Source: an uncultured Lachnospiraceae bacterium
GTDB taxonomy: Bacteria; Bacillota; Clostridia; Lachnospirales; Lachnospiraceae
NCBI GenBank assembly: GCA_947382355.1
Contig: CANCYR010000032.1
Location: forward strand, 1-37,444
Direction of reading: 5' to 3'
Length of the DNA: 37,444 bases
In this document: positions 23,970 to 32,608 of the stretch, piece after piece
Layout of the letters: each line of letters starts with the position of its first letter
Numbering within the stretch: the stretch's first letter is position 1
Position numbers and translations under genes: made by a program
Notes under the pieces: generated by a model
Told to the model about the DNA's origin: nothing
Databases searched by the model: none
Seen by the model: only the letters and a program-made list of their open reading frames with translations

Positions 23970-24251
23970 TTATACCTCCTTAAGCTCTATATCCCTTACC
24001 TGATAGCCCAGTTTTTCTATTTCATATTTTAATAACATATCCGGAATCATCCGTTCCATGAAAACTACCGCTATATTTCTTTTTACATCTACCTTTGCCA
24101 AGGCGCCGTCAATTTGATTCAGTCTTTCTTCTACACGGTTTTTACAGCTTTTACAATGCATTCCCTCAATGACAATTATCTTTTTTGCTATAGCCGGTCC
24201 CTGCAGCCCTTTTTTCTTTCCAAAAACTGCTGTAATAATATTATTTCCCAT
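23970..24251 (-). CDS. Heavy-metal-associated (HMA) domain protein
   Basis: A 93-residue protein. After a basic 24-residue N-terminal stretch ([15 protein letters not shown]...) comes a single HMA ferredoxin-like domain with the metal motif GMHCKSC and a conserved GYQV near the end. It is probably a Cu(I) chaperone or sensor partner passing copper to CopA. Its unusual N-terminal extension is amphipathic and might touch the membrane. GAGG lies 7 bases before the ATG. It is the middle gene of csoR-HMA-copA, 12 bases after csoR and 1 base before copA, so it is surely co-transcribed. Confidence 0.88.
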   Translation of the reverse strand: MGNNIITAVFGKKKGLQGPAIAKKIIVIEGMHCKSCKNRVEERLNQIDGALAKVDVKRNIAVVFMERMIPDMLLKYEIEKLGYQVRDIELKEV

Positions 24252-24263
24252 TTTTTTGCCTCT

Positions 24264-24572
24264 TTATTTCATCAATTTCTGTAATGTGCAAAGCAGCTCC
24301 TCTACCGTCTCGTCCTTTCCTTCCCGTATGTCTCTTGTTACACAGGTTCTTATATGATTGGAAAGCAGTTCTTTATTAAAACTGTTCAGGGCTGCGTTAA
24401 CAGCAGCTACCTGAACGAGAATATCCGTACAGTAGGCTTCCCTTTCCACCATGCCCCGGATTCCCCGAATCTGGCCTTCAATGCGGTTTAAGCGGTGGAC
24501 TAACTTCTTATATTCCTCTTCTGAACGTTCTTTTGTCTTATGGCATGGACACTGCTCCTGTTTTTCCGGCAT
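24264..24572 (-). CDS. csoR: CsoR-family copper-sensing repressor
   Basis: A 102-residue all-helical repressor of the CsoR/RcnR family. The Cu(I) ligands are at C48 (AYCTDIL), H73 and C77 (NHIRTCV), matching the Cys-His-Cys set of copper-sensing members. The LVHRLNRIEGQIRGIRGMVE helix is the family signature. An N-terminal CPCH segment is an extra possible metal-binding motif. I place the start at ATG 24572, with GGAGG 8 bases upstream; the longer frame from 24620 has no ribosome site. It heads the operon and should repress it through the operator lying in the promoter. Confidence 0.95.
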   Translation of the reverse strand: MPEKQEQCPCHKTKERSEEEYKKLVHRLNRIEGQIRGIRGMVEREAYCTDILVQVAAVNAALNSFNKELLSNHIRTCVTRDIREGKDETVEELLCTLQKLMK

Positions 24573-24642
24573 ATTCTTTCCCTCCGCTTTTGATTTTTCT
24601 TTTCTCTGTTCTTTTTTCATGCTTTTCTATTTTTCAAAACCT

Positions 24643-24671
24643 ATTATATACCCCCTACAGGTATATTGCAA
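24643..24671 (-). promoter_or_regulatory. csoR operon promoter with embedded CsoR operator
   Basis: Minus strand: -35 TTGCAA (24666-24671), 17-base spacer, -10 TATAAT (24643-24648). The spacer carries ATACCTGTAGGGGGTAT (minus strand), a G-run-centred pseudo-palindrome typical of CsoR boxes, spanning about 24646-24666. CsoR bound there would block RNA polymerase until Cu(I) releases it. Confidence 0.88.
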
Positions 24672-24725
24672 GTGTATTTTCTTATTAAAAATTCCACTTG
24701 AAAATATTCCGCTCTTAATCCTGCC

Positions 24726-24753
24726 AAAAAATAAAAGGAGACCTTACGTCTCC
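24726..24753 (-). terminator. Terminator of the amidohydrolase-to-J-protein gene run
   Basis: On the minus strand GGAGAC and GTCTCC (plus 24737-24753) form a 6-bp stem with a 5-base loop, followed by a U-rich tract CTTTTATTTTTT. It lies 27 bases after the J-domain gene and insulates the copper operon. Confidence 0.75.
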
Positions 24754-24779
24754 CTCTAATTCTTTATGTATGAGCAACT

Positions 24780-25574
24780 CTACAATCCGTTTTCTTCACA
24801 TATTTTATCATATTCACTCTGAATTTCCTGAGCGATTTCCTTGCTTCCTCCCGGCATATCCGGATGATATTTTTTCATAAGCTGTAAGTATCTAGGACGC
24901 ACCTCTTCCAAACTGAAAATAGAGCGAAAATATATGGTTTTCTCAAATAGAAATTCAGGCGGAGGAGGCTCTTTGGGCATCTCCCGATATTGCCGCTCAA
25001 ATTCACGCCATTGGTCCCATTGAACATCTTCTCTCATATTTCTCTTTTGCCGAAATTGCTTCCTCTGTCTTTTTTCAAGCTCCTCATAATACATCTGTTC
25101 GTAAATATTCCGAAATCCACCGTATGGTCCTGTATTTCTATCAAAAAACTTTTTATCTTCTTTCTTCTTTTTGGAAAATATACTTTCTAACCCGCATACT
25201 TTTCCTATTACGATAAAAATAACAGCAAATATTACATCATCTACGGCAATTGTAATAGCAGAACCTATAAACAGGAATATGTAAATAATGGGGTTTTCGA
25301 TGTAAACGGAATCCATGACAAACCGAAATCCCATCAAAAAGAAAAAACCAACAGCCGCCGCAACATATATCTGAAACAGCCCATACTCCGCAACATCTGT
25401 TTCAAAAAGCCTTTTCACTCCAAACACAATCAGATAAAGAAATGCCATTCCCACCGGTAACAGAAATAACATTACCTCATAGGAAAATTCCTTTGGAAAA
25501 AGGTAACAGAGAAAAGGCAGAATTCCTTCTGAAACAGTAAATAGAATCAGCCATATTCGTTCCGAAACCGCCAT
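24780..25574 (-). CDS. Membrane-anchored J-domain (DnaJ-like) protein
   Basis: A 264-residue protein with four predicted membrane helices in the first 125 residues, a charged cytoplasmic linker (KKKKEDKKFF..., many Arg, Gln and Glu to about 200) and a C-terminal J-like domain (about 215-262). That domain contains RPRYLQLMKKYHPDMPGG, with the HPD motif that stimulates Hsp70 ATPases, followed by EIAQEIQSEYDKICEE. The orientation, with the J domain at the C-terminus, resembles membrane-tethered DnaJ-like co-chaperones. It would recruit DnaK to the membrane. The start lies 3 bases beyond the GH13 stop, so expression is coupled, although a sugar-chaperone link is not otherwise suggested. Confidence 0.82.
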   Translation of the reverse strand: MAVSERIWLILFTVSEGILPFLCYLFPKEFSYEVMLFLLPVGMAFLYLIVFGVKRLFETDVAEYGLFQIYVAAAVGFFFLMGFRFVMDSVYIENPIIYIFLFIGSAITIAVDDVIFAVIFIVIGKVCGLESIFSKKKKEDKKFFDRNTGPYGGFRNIYEQMYYEELEKRQRKQFRQKRNMREDVQWDQWREFERQYREMPKEPPPPEFLFEKTIYFRSIFSLEEVRPRYLQLMKKYHPDMPGGSKEIAQEIQSEYDKICEENGL

Positions 25575-25577
25575 GTC

Positions 25578-27347
25578 CTATATTTCATCCTTCACTATTT
25601 TTCTTATAAGAATGCCGTTTTTCAGCAATGTATTGTCAATATAGTGCCTTTGAAACAGAATTTCTCCTTCCCTTCTGATTTCCATATCCTCTTCTGCGCA
25701 GTTGATAATGACCTCTAAATAATTATCCACCCAGCCCGACTTCATAAATTCAATAACGCGGGGATTTTCCAGCTTATTGGGGAAATGGAAATTTCTCGTG
25801 CGCATTAGGGGCTCGCTTTTCCTTAAATGAATCAGCTGCCTGATAATGTCAATTCTATCGTTGTATTCCCCCGCTTCGATTTCCTCCCAGGGCATACACC
25901 GCCTGCAGTCCGGGTCATGGTCCCCTTCCATGGCAATTTCCGTTCCGTAATAAATACAGGGGCTTCCCGGCATGGTAAACAATACTGCAATCTGCTGGAA
26001 ATATTCATCCAGGTTTTTCACATCGCTGCGAAGCCTTTTCGTGTCGTGGGAATCTAACAGGTTGAACAGCACATCATTTGTCTGCTGCATATAGCCTGTA
26101 TAGCACCGGTTAATGGTAAATTCAAAATCTTCATTGGTCAGACTTTTATCAATCCAGAAATCCTTGATGCTCTGTCCGAGAGGATAGTTCATGACCGCAT
26201 CAAATTCATCTCCCCTCAGCCACGGCATGGCGTCATGCCAGATTTCCCCTAAAATATAAATATCAGGATTGATTTCCTTCATCCTTGTCCGAAGCTCTTT
26301 ACAGAACACATGGGAAATCTCATTAGCAACGTCTAACCGAAGTCCGTCCACATTATATTTTTTCACCCAGGTCTCACAAACGCTTAACAGATATTCCCGT
26401 ACCTCTTTATTGTTTGTGTTCAGCTTGGGCATTTTGTCAAAAAAGGCAAAGCTGTAATACTGCTTCTTTTTTGCAGAACCGCCCTCATGGACAAAAGGCC
26501 ATTCGTTAATCATGAACCAGTCATAATATCTGGATTCCGGTCCCTTTTCACAAACCTCCTGCCATGGTGCAAAAAACTCTCCGCTATGGTTGAACACTCC
26601 GTCAAGCATAACCCGGATTCCCCGCTTATGGGCTTCGTCCACCATCCTCATAAAGGTTTCCTCGTCACCAAAATGAGGGTCAATCTTTGTATAATCTGTC
26701 GTATCATACTTATGGCTGGTTGGCGATTCGTTAATGGGCGTCAGATAGATTCCGTTAATCCCCAGCTCCTTTAAATAATCCAGCTTATCGGTAATGCCCT
26801 GCAAATCTCCGCCGTAAAATTCCTGATTGGTTACCTTTCCCTTATTTTTCCATGGCAGTGTCCCCTCCGGGTCGTTTGACGTATCTCCATTGCAGAACCG
26901 CTCCGGAAATATCTGATACCAGACCGTTTCGTTTACCCATGCAGGCGTCTTATTGATATCAGAGGGATTCATCCACGGAAATACAAAGCACTGCATGCTC
27001 CTTCCTTCCAACTTCATCTGCTCCTCGCTGACAAACCCGTCTTCAAAATAATACCAGCGCTCAGAATCGGTAATCAGCTCAAAATAATATTTTAACCTCT
27101 TATATTCCGGCTGTAATGTGGTGGTCCACCAGATTTGATTCTTTAACCGTTTCTTAAAATGGATTGCCCACACATTCCCGGTCCAGACCTGATTCCCCCC
27201 GAGGATTCCCGCTGAAAAAGGGTCTCCCTGATACAGATTCACCTGTTTTACGTCATAGCCGGTCTTTATATTGATAATCAGTTCATTTTCATTGAGCGGA
27301 TAACAAAAATTATCATTTGCACGGTGATAAACTGCATTAAAATCCAT
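25578..27347 (-). CDS. GH13 alpha-glycosidase (neopullulanase / cyclomaltodextrinase type)
   Basis: A 589-residue enzyme without signal peptide, so cytoplasmic. The first 120 residues resemble the N-terminal beta domain (CBM34-like) of neopullulanases and maltogenic amylases. The GH13 barrel starts at about 138 (WVNETVWYQIFPERF). The conserved regions are present: GVFNHSG, DGLRLDVANE with nucleophile D339, ILGEIWH with acid/base E368, and LLDSHDT with D435. It probably hydrolyses cyclodextrins, pullulan fragments or short maltodextrins after uptake. GGAGG precedes the ATG. It lies between UPF0210 and the membrane J-protein; no maltodextrin transporter is nearby. Exact specificity cannot be read here. 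Confidence 0.93.
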   Translation of the reverse strand: MDFNAVYHRANDNFCYPLNENELIINIKTGYDVKQVNLYQGDPFSAGILGGNQVWTGNVWAIHFKKRLKNQIWWTTTLQPEYKRLKYYFELITDSERWYYFEDGFVSEEQMKLEGRSMQCFVFPWMNPSDINKTPAWVNETVWYQIFPERFCNGDTSNDPEGTLPWKNKGKVTNQEFYGGDLQGITDKLDYLKELGINGIYLTPINESPTSHKYDTTDYTKIDPHFGDEETFMRMVDEAHKRGIRVMLDGVFNHSGEFFAPWQEVCEKGPESRYYDWFMINEWPFVHEGGSAKKKQYYSFAFFDKMPKLNTNNKEVREYLLSVCETWVKKYNVDGLRLDVANEISHVFCKELRTRMKEINPDIYILGEIWHDAMPWLRGDEFDAVMNYPLGQSIKDFWIDKSLTNEDFEFTINRCYTGYMQQTNDVLFNLLDSHDTKRLRSDVKNLDEYFQQIAVLFTMPGSPCIYYGTEIAMEGDHDPDCRRCMPWEEIEAGEYNDRIDIIRQLIHLRKSEPLMRTRNFHFPNKLENPRVIEFMKSGWVDNYLEVIINCAEEDMEIRREGEILFQRHYIDNTLLKNGILIRKIVKDEI

Positions 27348-27370
27348 AAAAATACCTCCCGGGTTTTCCC

Positions 27371-28735
27371 CTAATTTTTAAAGCTGTGGATAGGCGCCGG
27401 AATCCTGCCGCCCCTGTTTATAAACTCTTCACAGGAAAAAGGATTTACCGGCATAATGGGAGCATATCCCAAAAGCCCGCCAAATTCCACTTTTTCCCCC
27501 ACGCCCTTTCCGATAACCGGAATAATACGCACAGCCGTGGTTTTCTGGTTCACCATACCGATTGCCATTTCATCGGCAATAATGCCGGATATGGTGGAGG
27601 GCCTTGTATCTCCCGGAATGGCAATCATGTCAAGCCCTACGGAACATACGCAGGTCATTGCCTCCAATTTCTCTAAAGTAAGAGCTCCTGCCACAACCGC
27701 ATCAATCATTCCCTGATCCTCGCTGACCGGAATAAATGCGCCGCTTAATCCTCCCACATAGGAAGATGCCATAACCCCGCCTTTTTTCACCTGATCGTTT
27801 AAAAGCGCCAGAGCTGCAGTGGTGCCCGGCGCCCCTGCATATTCCAGACCGATTTCGCACAAAATGTCCGCCACGCTGTCACCGATTGCAGGAGTAGGCG
27901 CCAAAGATAAATCCACGATTCCAAAAGGAATCTGCAGCAGTCTGGAAGCTTCCTTTGCCACAAGCTGCCCCACTCTTGTTACTTTAAAGGCAGTCTTTTT
28001 AATGGTCTCGCATAGCACCTCAAAGCTTTCTCCCCGTACCTTTTCCAGAGCAGTCCTTACTACCCCCGGTCCGGACACCCCTACGTTGATGATGGCATCC
28101 GCCTCAGTCACTCCATGGAATGCTCCTGCCATAAAAGGATTGTCGTCCGGCGCATTGCAGAATACAACCAGCTTGGCACAGCCTAAAGAATCATCTTCCT
28201 TTGTGTATTCTGCTGTTTCCTTTACGATTTCACCCATAAGCTTTACCGCATCCATATTGATTCCTGTGCGGGTAGAGCCTAAATTCACGGAACTGCACAC
28301 TCTTTCTGTTTTCGATAAGGCAAGGGGGATGGAACGAATCAGCAGCTCATCCGCTTTTGTCATGCCCTTTGACACAAGGGCGGAATAGCCTCCGATGAAA
28401 TTCACGCCCACTTCCTTTGCCACCCGGTCCAGAGTTTCCGCTATCTTTGCAAAATCCTCACTTGTTTTGCAGGCTGCGCCTCCCACAAGGGCTATGGGGG
28501 TTACGGAAATTCTTTTATTGACGATTGGAATGCCAAATTCTTTTTCTATTTCTTCTCCGGTTGCCACCAGATTTCTTGCTGTTCTTTCTATTTTGTCATA
28601 AATATTTTTCCTGAGAGCTTCCAAATCCGTGGAAATACAATCTAACAGGCTGATTCCGATTGTAATTGTCCTTACGTCCAGATTTTCCTTCTCTATCATT
28701 TTATTTGTTTCATTTACTTCAAAAAAGTTAATCAT
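27371..28735 (-). CDS. UPF0210 family protein
   Basis: A 454-residue protein of the UPF0210 (DUF711, PFL) family. Recognisable segments are [13 protein letters not shown] near the start, [85 protein letters not shown], and the C-terminal [22 protein letters not shown]. The function is unknown; structures show a compact alpha/beta fold. It follows an ACT-domain gene by under 30 bases, an arrangement conserved across Bacillota, Actinobacteria and archaea that suggests the two work together. GGAG lies 8 bases upstream of the ATG. Confidence 0.93.
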   Translation of the reverse strand: MINFFEVNETNKMIEKENLDVRTITIGISLLDCISTDLEALRKNIYDKIERTARNLVATGEEIEKEFGIPIVNKRISVTPIALVGGAACKTSEDFAKIAETLDRVAKEVGVNFIGGYSALVSKGMTKADELLIRSIPLALSKTERVCSSVNLGSTRTGINMDAVKLMGEIVKETAEYTKEDDSLGCAKLVVFCNAPDDNPFMAGAFHGVTEADAIINVGVSGPGVVRTALEKVRGESFEVLCETIKKTAFKVTRVGQLVAKEASRLLQIPFGIVDLSLAPTPAIGDSVADILCEIGLEYAGAPGTTAALALLNDQVKKGGVMASSYVGGLSGAFIPVSEDQGMIDAVVAGALTLEKLEAMTCVCSVGLDMIAIPGDTRPSTISGIIADEMAIGMVNQKTTAVRIIPVIGKGVGEKVEFGGLLGYAPIMPVNPFSCEEFINRGGRIPAPIHSFKN

Positions 28736-28763
28736 GTCTTATTCTCCGTCCCATGCAATTTTA

Positions 28764-29036
28764 TTATATTCGATGCATTTTATCAAAAATGTCTTCTCTC
28801 TGGCATTTGATTACCACGCCGATTTCCTCTCCTACCTTTGCAAGCTCGTCTGAAATGTCCCCAAAAGGCTTTTGGGCGCGGTTCATATCCACCAACATCA
28901 TCATGTTAAAATAATCCTGCACGATGGTCTGGGAAATATCCAGAATATTCACTTCATTTTCTGCAAGATATGTACACACCTTTGCAATGATTCCTACTGT
29001 ATCTTTTCCTACTACTGTAATAATTGTCTTTTTCAT
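28764..29036 (-). CDS. ACT domain protein (UPF0237)
   Basis: A 90-residue stand-alone ACT domain. The pattern is clear: KKTIITVVGKDTVGIIAKVCTYLAENEVNILDISQTIVQDYFNMMMLVDM, then an amphipathic helix ending EIGVVIKCQREDIFDKMHRI. ACT domains bind amino acids or other small effectors as dimers. ATG 29036 has AGGAG 7 bases upstream; the frame start at 29051 overlaps that site and is less likely. It is fused in operon with UPF0210, its usual neighbour, and probably acts as its regulatory subunit (inference). Confidence 0.93.
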   Translation of the reverse strand: MKKTIITVVGKDTVGIIAKVCTYLAENEVNILDISQTIVQDYFNMMMLVDMNRAQKPFGDISDELAKVGEEIGVVIKCQREDIFDKMHRI

Positions 29037-29074
29037 TTTCTGACTCCTCATATTTCCATACTGTTTTTATTTTC

Positions 29075-29872
29075 TCAAAATTCAATCAAAGGGCTTGGCT
29101 CGCTTCTTTTTGCCACACTGATAAAGAAATCCTCCGCACTGTAAGGATTGTCCCCCATGTTAATTTCCAGCCGTACTGCTTCATAGGCTAACTCCGGCAG
29201 GTTATTTTCATGGCTTAAATGACCTAACATAATATATTTCAAATGGTCGTTTACAATATTGCTTAAAAGCCTGCCGCTGCTTTCATTGGATAAATGCCCC
29301 TTCTTTCCAGCAATACGCTTTTTCAGATAATAAGGATAGGCCCCCGCCTGCAGCATTCTTTCGTCATGGTTAGCCTCTATGAACAAAGCATCCATATCCC
29401 GAAAACCGTCTACCACCTGATCTGTAACGATTCCAAGGTCCGTAACGATTCCAAGACGCTTCTGTCCGCAATAAATGCGGTAAGCTACCGGGTCGTTGGC
29501 ATCATGGGAAATAGGAAGCGGATCTATGGTAAGGCTTCCCACCTGACAGCAGCCATAGCCTTCAAAAGGATGGAAAAGCTCCATTTCAATCTTTCCTACG
29601 GATTTTGTGCCTAAAATCCCCTGTATGGTGCCTTTGGTGGCATAAATGGGAAGACCGCATTTTCTGGCAAGCACCCCAAGGCCTCCTATATGGTCAATAT
29701 GCTCATGGGTGATAAAGACCCCGTCTAAATCTGCTGCCGTAAGCCCGATGGACTTAAGCCCTGCCTCTACTTTTTTTCCGCTGATACCCGCATCAATTAA
29801 AATGTGGGTGTCTTCATTTCCTACATAAATACAATTTCCGCTGCTTCCGCTTGCAATGCTTAGAAGCTTCAT
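29075..29872 (-). CDS. MBL-fold metallo-hydrolase (YycJ/WalJ-like)
   Basis: A 265-residue metallo-beta-lactamase-fold protein. It begins MKLLSIASGSSGNCIYVG, the hallmark of the YycJ/WalJ group, and has the metal motif H56-x-H58-x-D60-H61 (THEHIDHIGGL). Later metal ligands are in SHDANDPVAYRI, TDLG, EANHD and GHLSHEN. Family members are proposed double-strand 5'-3' DNA exonucleases, important for mismatch repair in some Gram-positives. In B. subtilis yycJ lies with walRK; here it instead follows the FtsA-like gene (33-base gap). GGGAGG precedes the ATG. Confidence 0.93.
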   Translation of the reverse strand: MKLLSIASGSSGNCIYVGNEDTHILIDAGISGKKVEAGLKSIGLTAADLDGVFITHEHIDHIGGLGVLARKCGLPIYATKGTIQGILGTKSVGKIEMELFHPFEGYGCCQVGSLTIDPLPISHDANDPVAYRIYCGQKRLGIVTDLGIVTDQVVDGFRDMDALFIEANHDERMLQAGAYPYYLKKRIAGKKGHLSNESSGRLLSNIVNDHLKYIMLGHLSHENNLPELAYEAVRLEINMGDNPYSAEDFFISVAKRSEPSPLIEF

Positions 29873-29905
29873 TTTCTTTTCCTCCCTTTATGCCGTAGCA
29901 CCGGC

Positions 29906-32005
29906 TCACTCATTTCTCCAGAAAATATCCAGCACGTCCCCATCGGAAAGGAGCTGGGTAAATCCTGCATTTTCGCCGTTTAAAACCGTTCCCACGCTGG
30001 TTCCCTGAGGCTTGGATAAATCAAAATCAATATAATCAAACACATCCACGAAAATATAATCCTTTTTACCGGACAGGGTAACAGGCTTTTTATTTACTAT
30101 GATATGGATGGTAGTGGCTTCCGTTCTGCTTTCATACTTCTTTTCCGTCTCATCAGAGTCCTGGAATGATTCTCTTTCTTCCTCTGTAAACCGGAATCTT
30201 TCTTCCCTTGGGAACTGAACGCTTTCTTCCTGTATCTCCACCTCCGGAAGCTCTAAAGCCTCCAGTGTCCAGACAACCGAAAAATTCTCATACACCTTTG
30301 TATCCATATCCGCTATCTGATTGTTTACATAGATGTTCATGTTGTTATCCAGTATCACATCCATAAACTCAATAATCTGCTTCACTGTATAGAAATTCAG
30401 CATTTCTATTGTATCATTTTCTTTAATGGAATAAAAGGCTGACTGCAATTGTCCGTTTACACTGGCAAACTTGGGGAACTCCACCTTTTTTTCATTTACG
30501 AAAACAGAAAGGCTGGAGGAAAATTCAGGCAGCTTTCCTACCTCCGCCTCCGCCGGCTTTCCTGCCGTGGATTCTTTTACAGTAATCAAATCGTTTCGGC
30601 GGATAGGCGCGTGGATATCCGCCGGCTCGCCATTTAAAGTAATGACCGCCGCCTCTCCTGCTTCTCCTCTGATTACCTTTTGCTTTCCGTTAATCGTAAA
30701 GGTAAGGGACTGCCCCCTCTTTGGAAAAAGCCCGTCATTTGGAAAATCCGCCTGCATGGCAGCATCCACAATGGACAGCTTATTATTGTCATAAAGTTTG
30801 ATTCTCATATCATTAAAGGTAACGAACATGAAATTATTGCTTTTTTCATAGAAATTCAGACAGATACCGATAGGGGTCACCAGAAGGGAATCCTTTACCA
30901 CATCCGCCTCCAGAAAGTCGATTTTGTCCATGACTTCGCTGCCCCTTATGGCACAGCGCTCCTTTGGAATCCCCAGATACTCTGCAACATAATCCGTGTA
31001 GCCCTGGATTTTGCCGCCGCCTCCCACCACGAAAACAGCGCTTACAGGCTTTCCACCGTTTAATTCCAGAAGCTTATCCGCAGCCTGCTTTGCCATGGCA
31101 GTAACGGATTCTTTACAGATATCCAGCACCTGATCTCTTGTAATGTTCTGGGGAATCCCCATAATATCCTTGTATTCCACCGTATCCGTAACGGAAATGC
31201 CCTTTTTGATTTCCTCTGCAGTGGTAAAATCCACAAGACAGTGCCTTGCAATCACTTCCGTAAGGCTGTCTCCCGCCACCGGAAGCATGCCGTAGGCAAT
31301 AATGCTTCCGTCCTTTGTAATGGAAATATCAGAAGTGCCTGCCCCTACGTCAATCAAACCGATATTGAGCATACGGTACATTTCCGGAATTGCCACCGTA
31401 ATTGCCGCAATAGGCTCCAATGTCAGGTTAGCAACCTCTAATCCTGCATACTCCACGGCACGGTACAGTCCGTCCACCACGTCATCCGGCAGAAAGGTAG
31501 CTATTAAATCCACCCCGATGGATTTTGCCTTATGGGATTCCAGATTGCCGATTAAATAACCGTTCATATAATATTTTACTACAGAATATCCCACGCAGTA
31601 AAACTTCATGTCCATTTTATTTTCTATCTGGAACTGCTCATATGCCTTTTCCACCGCCAGAGAATCCAGCCCGTAAATATCCTCCCGGTCAATGAGCTTA
31701 TCCTCTGTGAACTCCATATCCGCATGGGCTGTTACCGTCTTAAGCACACGTCCTGCTGCCGCAATGCTTACCTGCTTTAGCGGCTCCCCGGTTTTTTCTT
31801 CTAAAAGCTCCACCACCTCCCTGATGGTGTCCCCTACTGCATGAATATCGTGAATCTGGCCATCTAACATGGCTCTGGTCTCGTGTTCCTTAGACTCCTG
31901 AGCCACCACCACGAAACGGTTTTTATTTTTGTAGCCTACCGTTCCTACAATGCTCCTTGTGCCAATATCCAACCCAAATACATATGCTTCCTTTGTTTTC
32001 GTCAC
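29906..32005 (-). CDS. FtsA-like actin-fold ATPase with C-terminal beta-grasp-like modules
   Basis: A 699-residue protein. Residues 1-380 are an FtsA/PilM-type actin-fold domain: phosphate-1 GLDIGTRSI (11-19), phosphate-2 LIDVGAGTSDISI (217-229), adenosine motif VFVVGGGGKIQGY (324-336), with an SHS2-like insertion after residue 90. The remaining 320 residues are not in FtsA. They hold strand-rich units at about 432-478, 498-537 and 631-696, each with a V-N-G/E turn and a closing N/D-D-x-I/L motif, suggesting beta-grasp-like folds, and an acidic linker at 590-630. No membrane-targeting tail helix is evident. The start is GTG 32005, overlapping the coaE stop by 4 bases. True ftsA normally sits with ftsZ, so this is a paralogue; the role is unknown. 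Confidence 0.8.
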   Translation of the reverse strand: MTKTKEAYVFGLDIGTRSIVGTVGYKNKNRFVVVAQESKEHETRAMLDGQIHDIHAVGDTIREVVELLEEKTGEPLKQVSIAAAGRVLKTVTAHADMEFTEDKLIDREDIYGLDSLAVEKAYEQFQIENKMDMKFYCVGYSVVKYYMNGYLIGNLESHKAKSIGVDLIATFLPDDVVDGLYRAVEYAGLEVANLTLEPIAAITVAIPEMYRMLNIGLIDVGAGTSDISITKDGSIIAYGMLPVAGDSLTEVIARHCLVDFTTAEEIKKGISVTDTVEYKDIMGIPQNITRDQVLDICKESVTAMAKQAADKLLELNGGKPVSAVFVVGGGGKIQGYTDYVAEYLGIPKERCAIRGSEVMDKIDFLEADVVKDSLLVTPIGICLNFYEKSNNFMFVTFNDMRIKLYDNNKLSIVDAAMQADFPNDGLFPKRGQSLTFTINGKQKVIRGEAGEAAVITLNGEPADIHAPIRRNDLITVKESTAGKPAEAEVGKLPEFSSSLSVFVNEKKVEFPKFASVNGQLQSAFYSIKENDTIEMLNFYTVKQIIEFMDVILDNNMNIYVNNQIADMDTKVYENFSVVWTLEALELPEVEIQEESVQFPREERFRFTEEERESFQDSDETEKKYESRTEATTIHIIVNKKPVTLSGKKDYIFVDVFDYIDFDLSKPQGTSVGTVLNGENAGFTQLLSDGDVLDIFWRNE

Positions 32006-32598
32006 AGGTATTCCCCCAGCTTTCTATCTATTTGCTCCAATGCCGTTTTCAGCTTTCCGCTGTTATCAATGACAAACTGACAGCCTCTTCTGAATTCTTC
32101 CTCCAGAAGCTGCCCTTTCATGATCTGCAGCGCCTTTTGGCGGCTGTAGCCTCTGCTTTCCATCAATCTGCTTATGCGAATGGAATCCTCTGCATAAATA
32201 TACCATAATTCATCACAAATTTCATCATAATGCTCTTCAATCAATAAAGCGGCTTCCAGAAAGAAAAATTTCGCCTCTCCTTTTTTTCTTTCCAGCTCAA
32301 TCTGCCCAACAATATATTTCCTTACTTCCGGATGGATAATTGCATTTACCTGTAAAAGCAGCTTTTCATCTGAAAAAATCATGGCTGCCATTCTGCCCTT
32401 ATGAATTTCACCCTGTTCATCCAGTACTTCTCTGCCAAGAAGCCTTACCAAAGGCTCATAGCAGCTTTGTCCTTTTTCTTTTACTATATGGGCAGCCTGG
32501 TCCGCCATAAGAATCCTTGCTGGGTATTTTTCTTCCAGATATTTCAGTATCTGCGACTTTCCAGCCCCTACTCCTCCGGTAATCCCAATCACTTTCAT
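32002..32598 (-). CDS. coaE: Dephospho-CoA kinase
   Basis: A 198-residue P-loop kinase for the last step of coenzyme A synthesis. It starts MKVIGITGGVGAGKSQIL with the Walker A loop and has the LMADQAAHIV segment that binds dephospho-CoA. EAALLIEEHYDEICDELWYIYA is the family core block, and the RLMESRGYSRQKALQIMKGQL lid and a CQFVIDNSGKL end follow. AGGAAG, which overlaps the polA stop, serves as ribosome site. It sits between polA and the FtsA-like gene; polA-coaE adjacency is conserved in many Bacillota. Confidence 0.97.
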   Translation of the reverse strand: MKVIGITGGVGAGKSQILKYLEEKYPARILMADQAAHIVKEKGQSCYEPLVRLLGREVLDEQGEIHKGRMAAMIFSDEKLLLQVNAIIHPEVRKYIVGQIELERKKGEAKFFFLEAALLIEEHYDEICDELWYIYAEDSIRISRLMESRGYSRQKALQIMKGQLLEEEFRRGCQFVIDNSGKLKTALEQIDRKLGEYL

Positions 32599-32608
32599 AG
32601 CTTACTTC

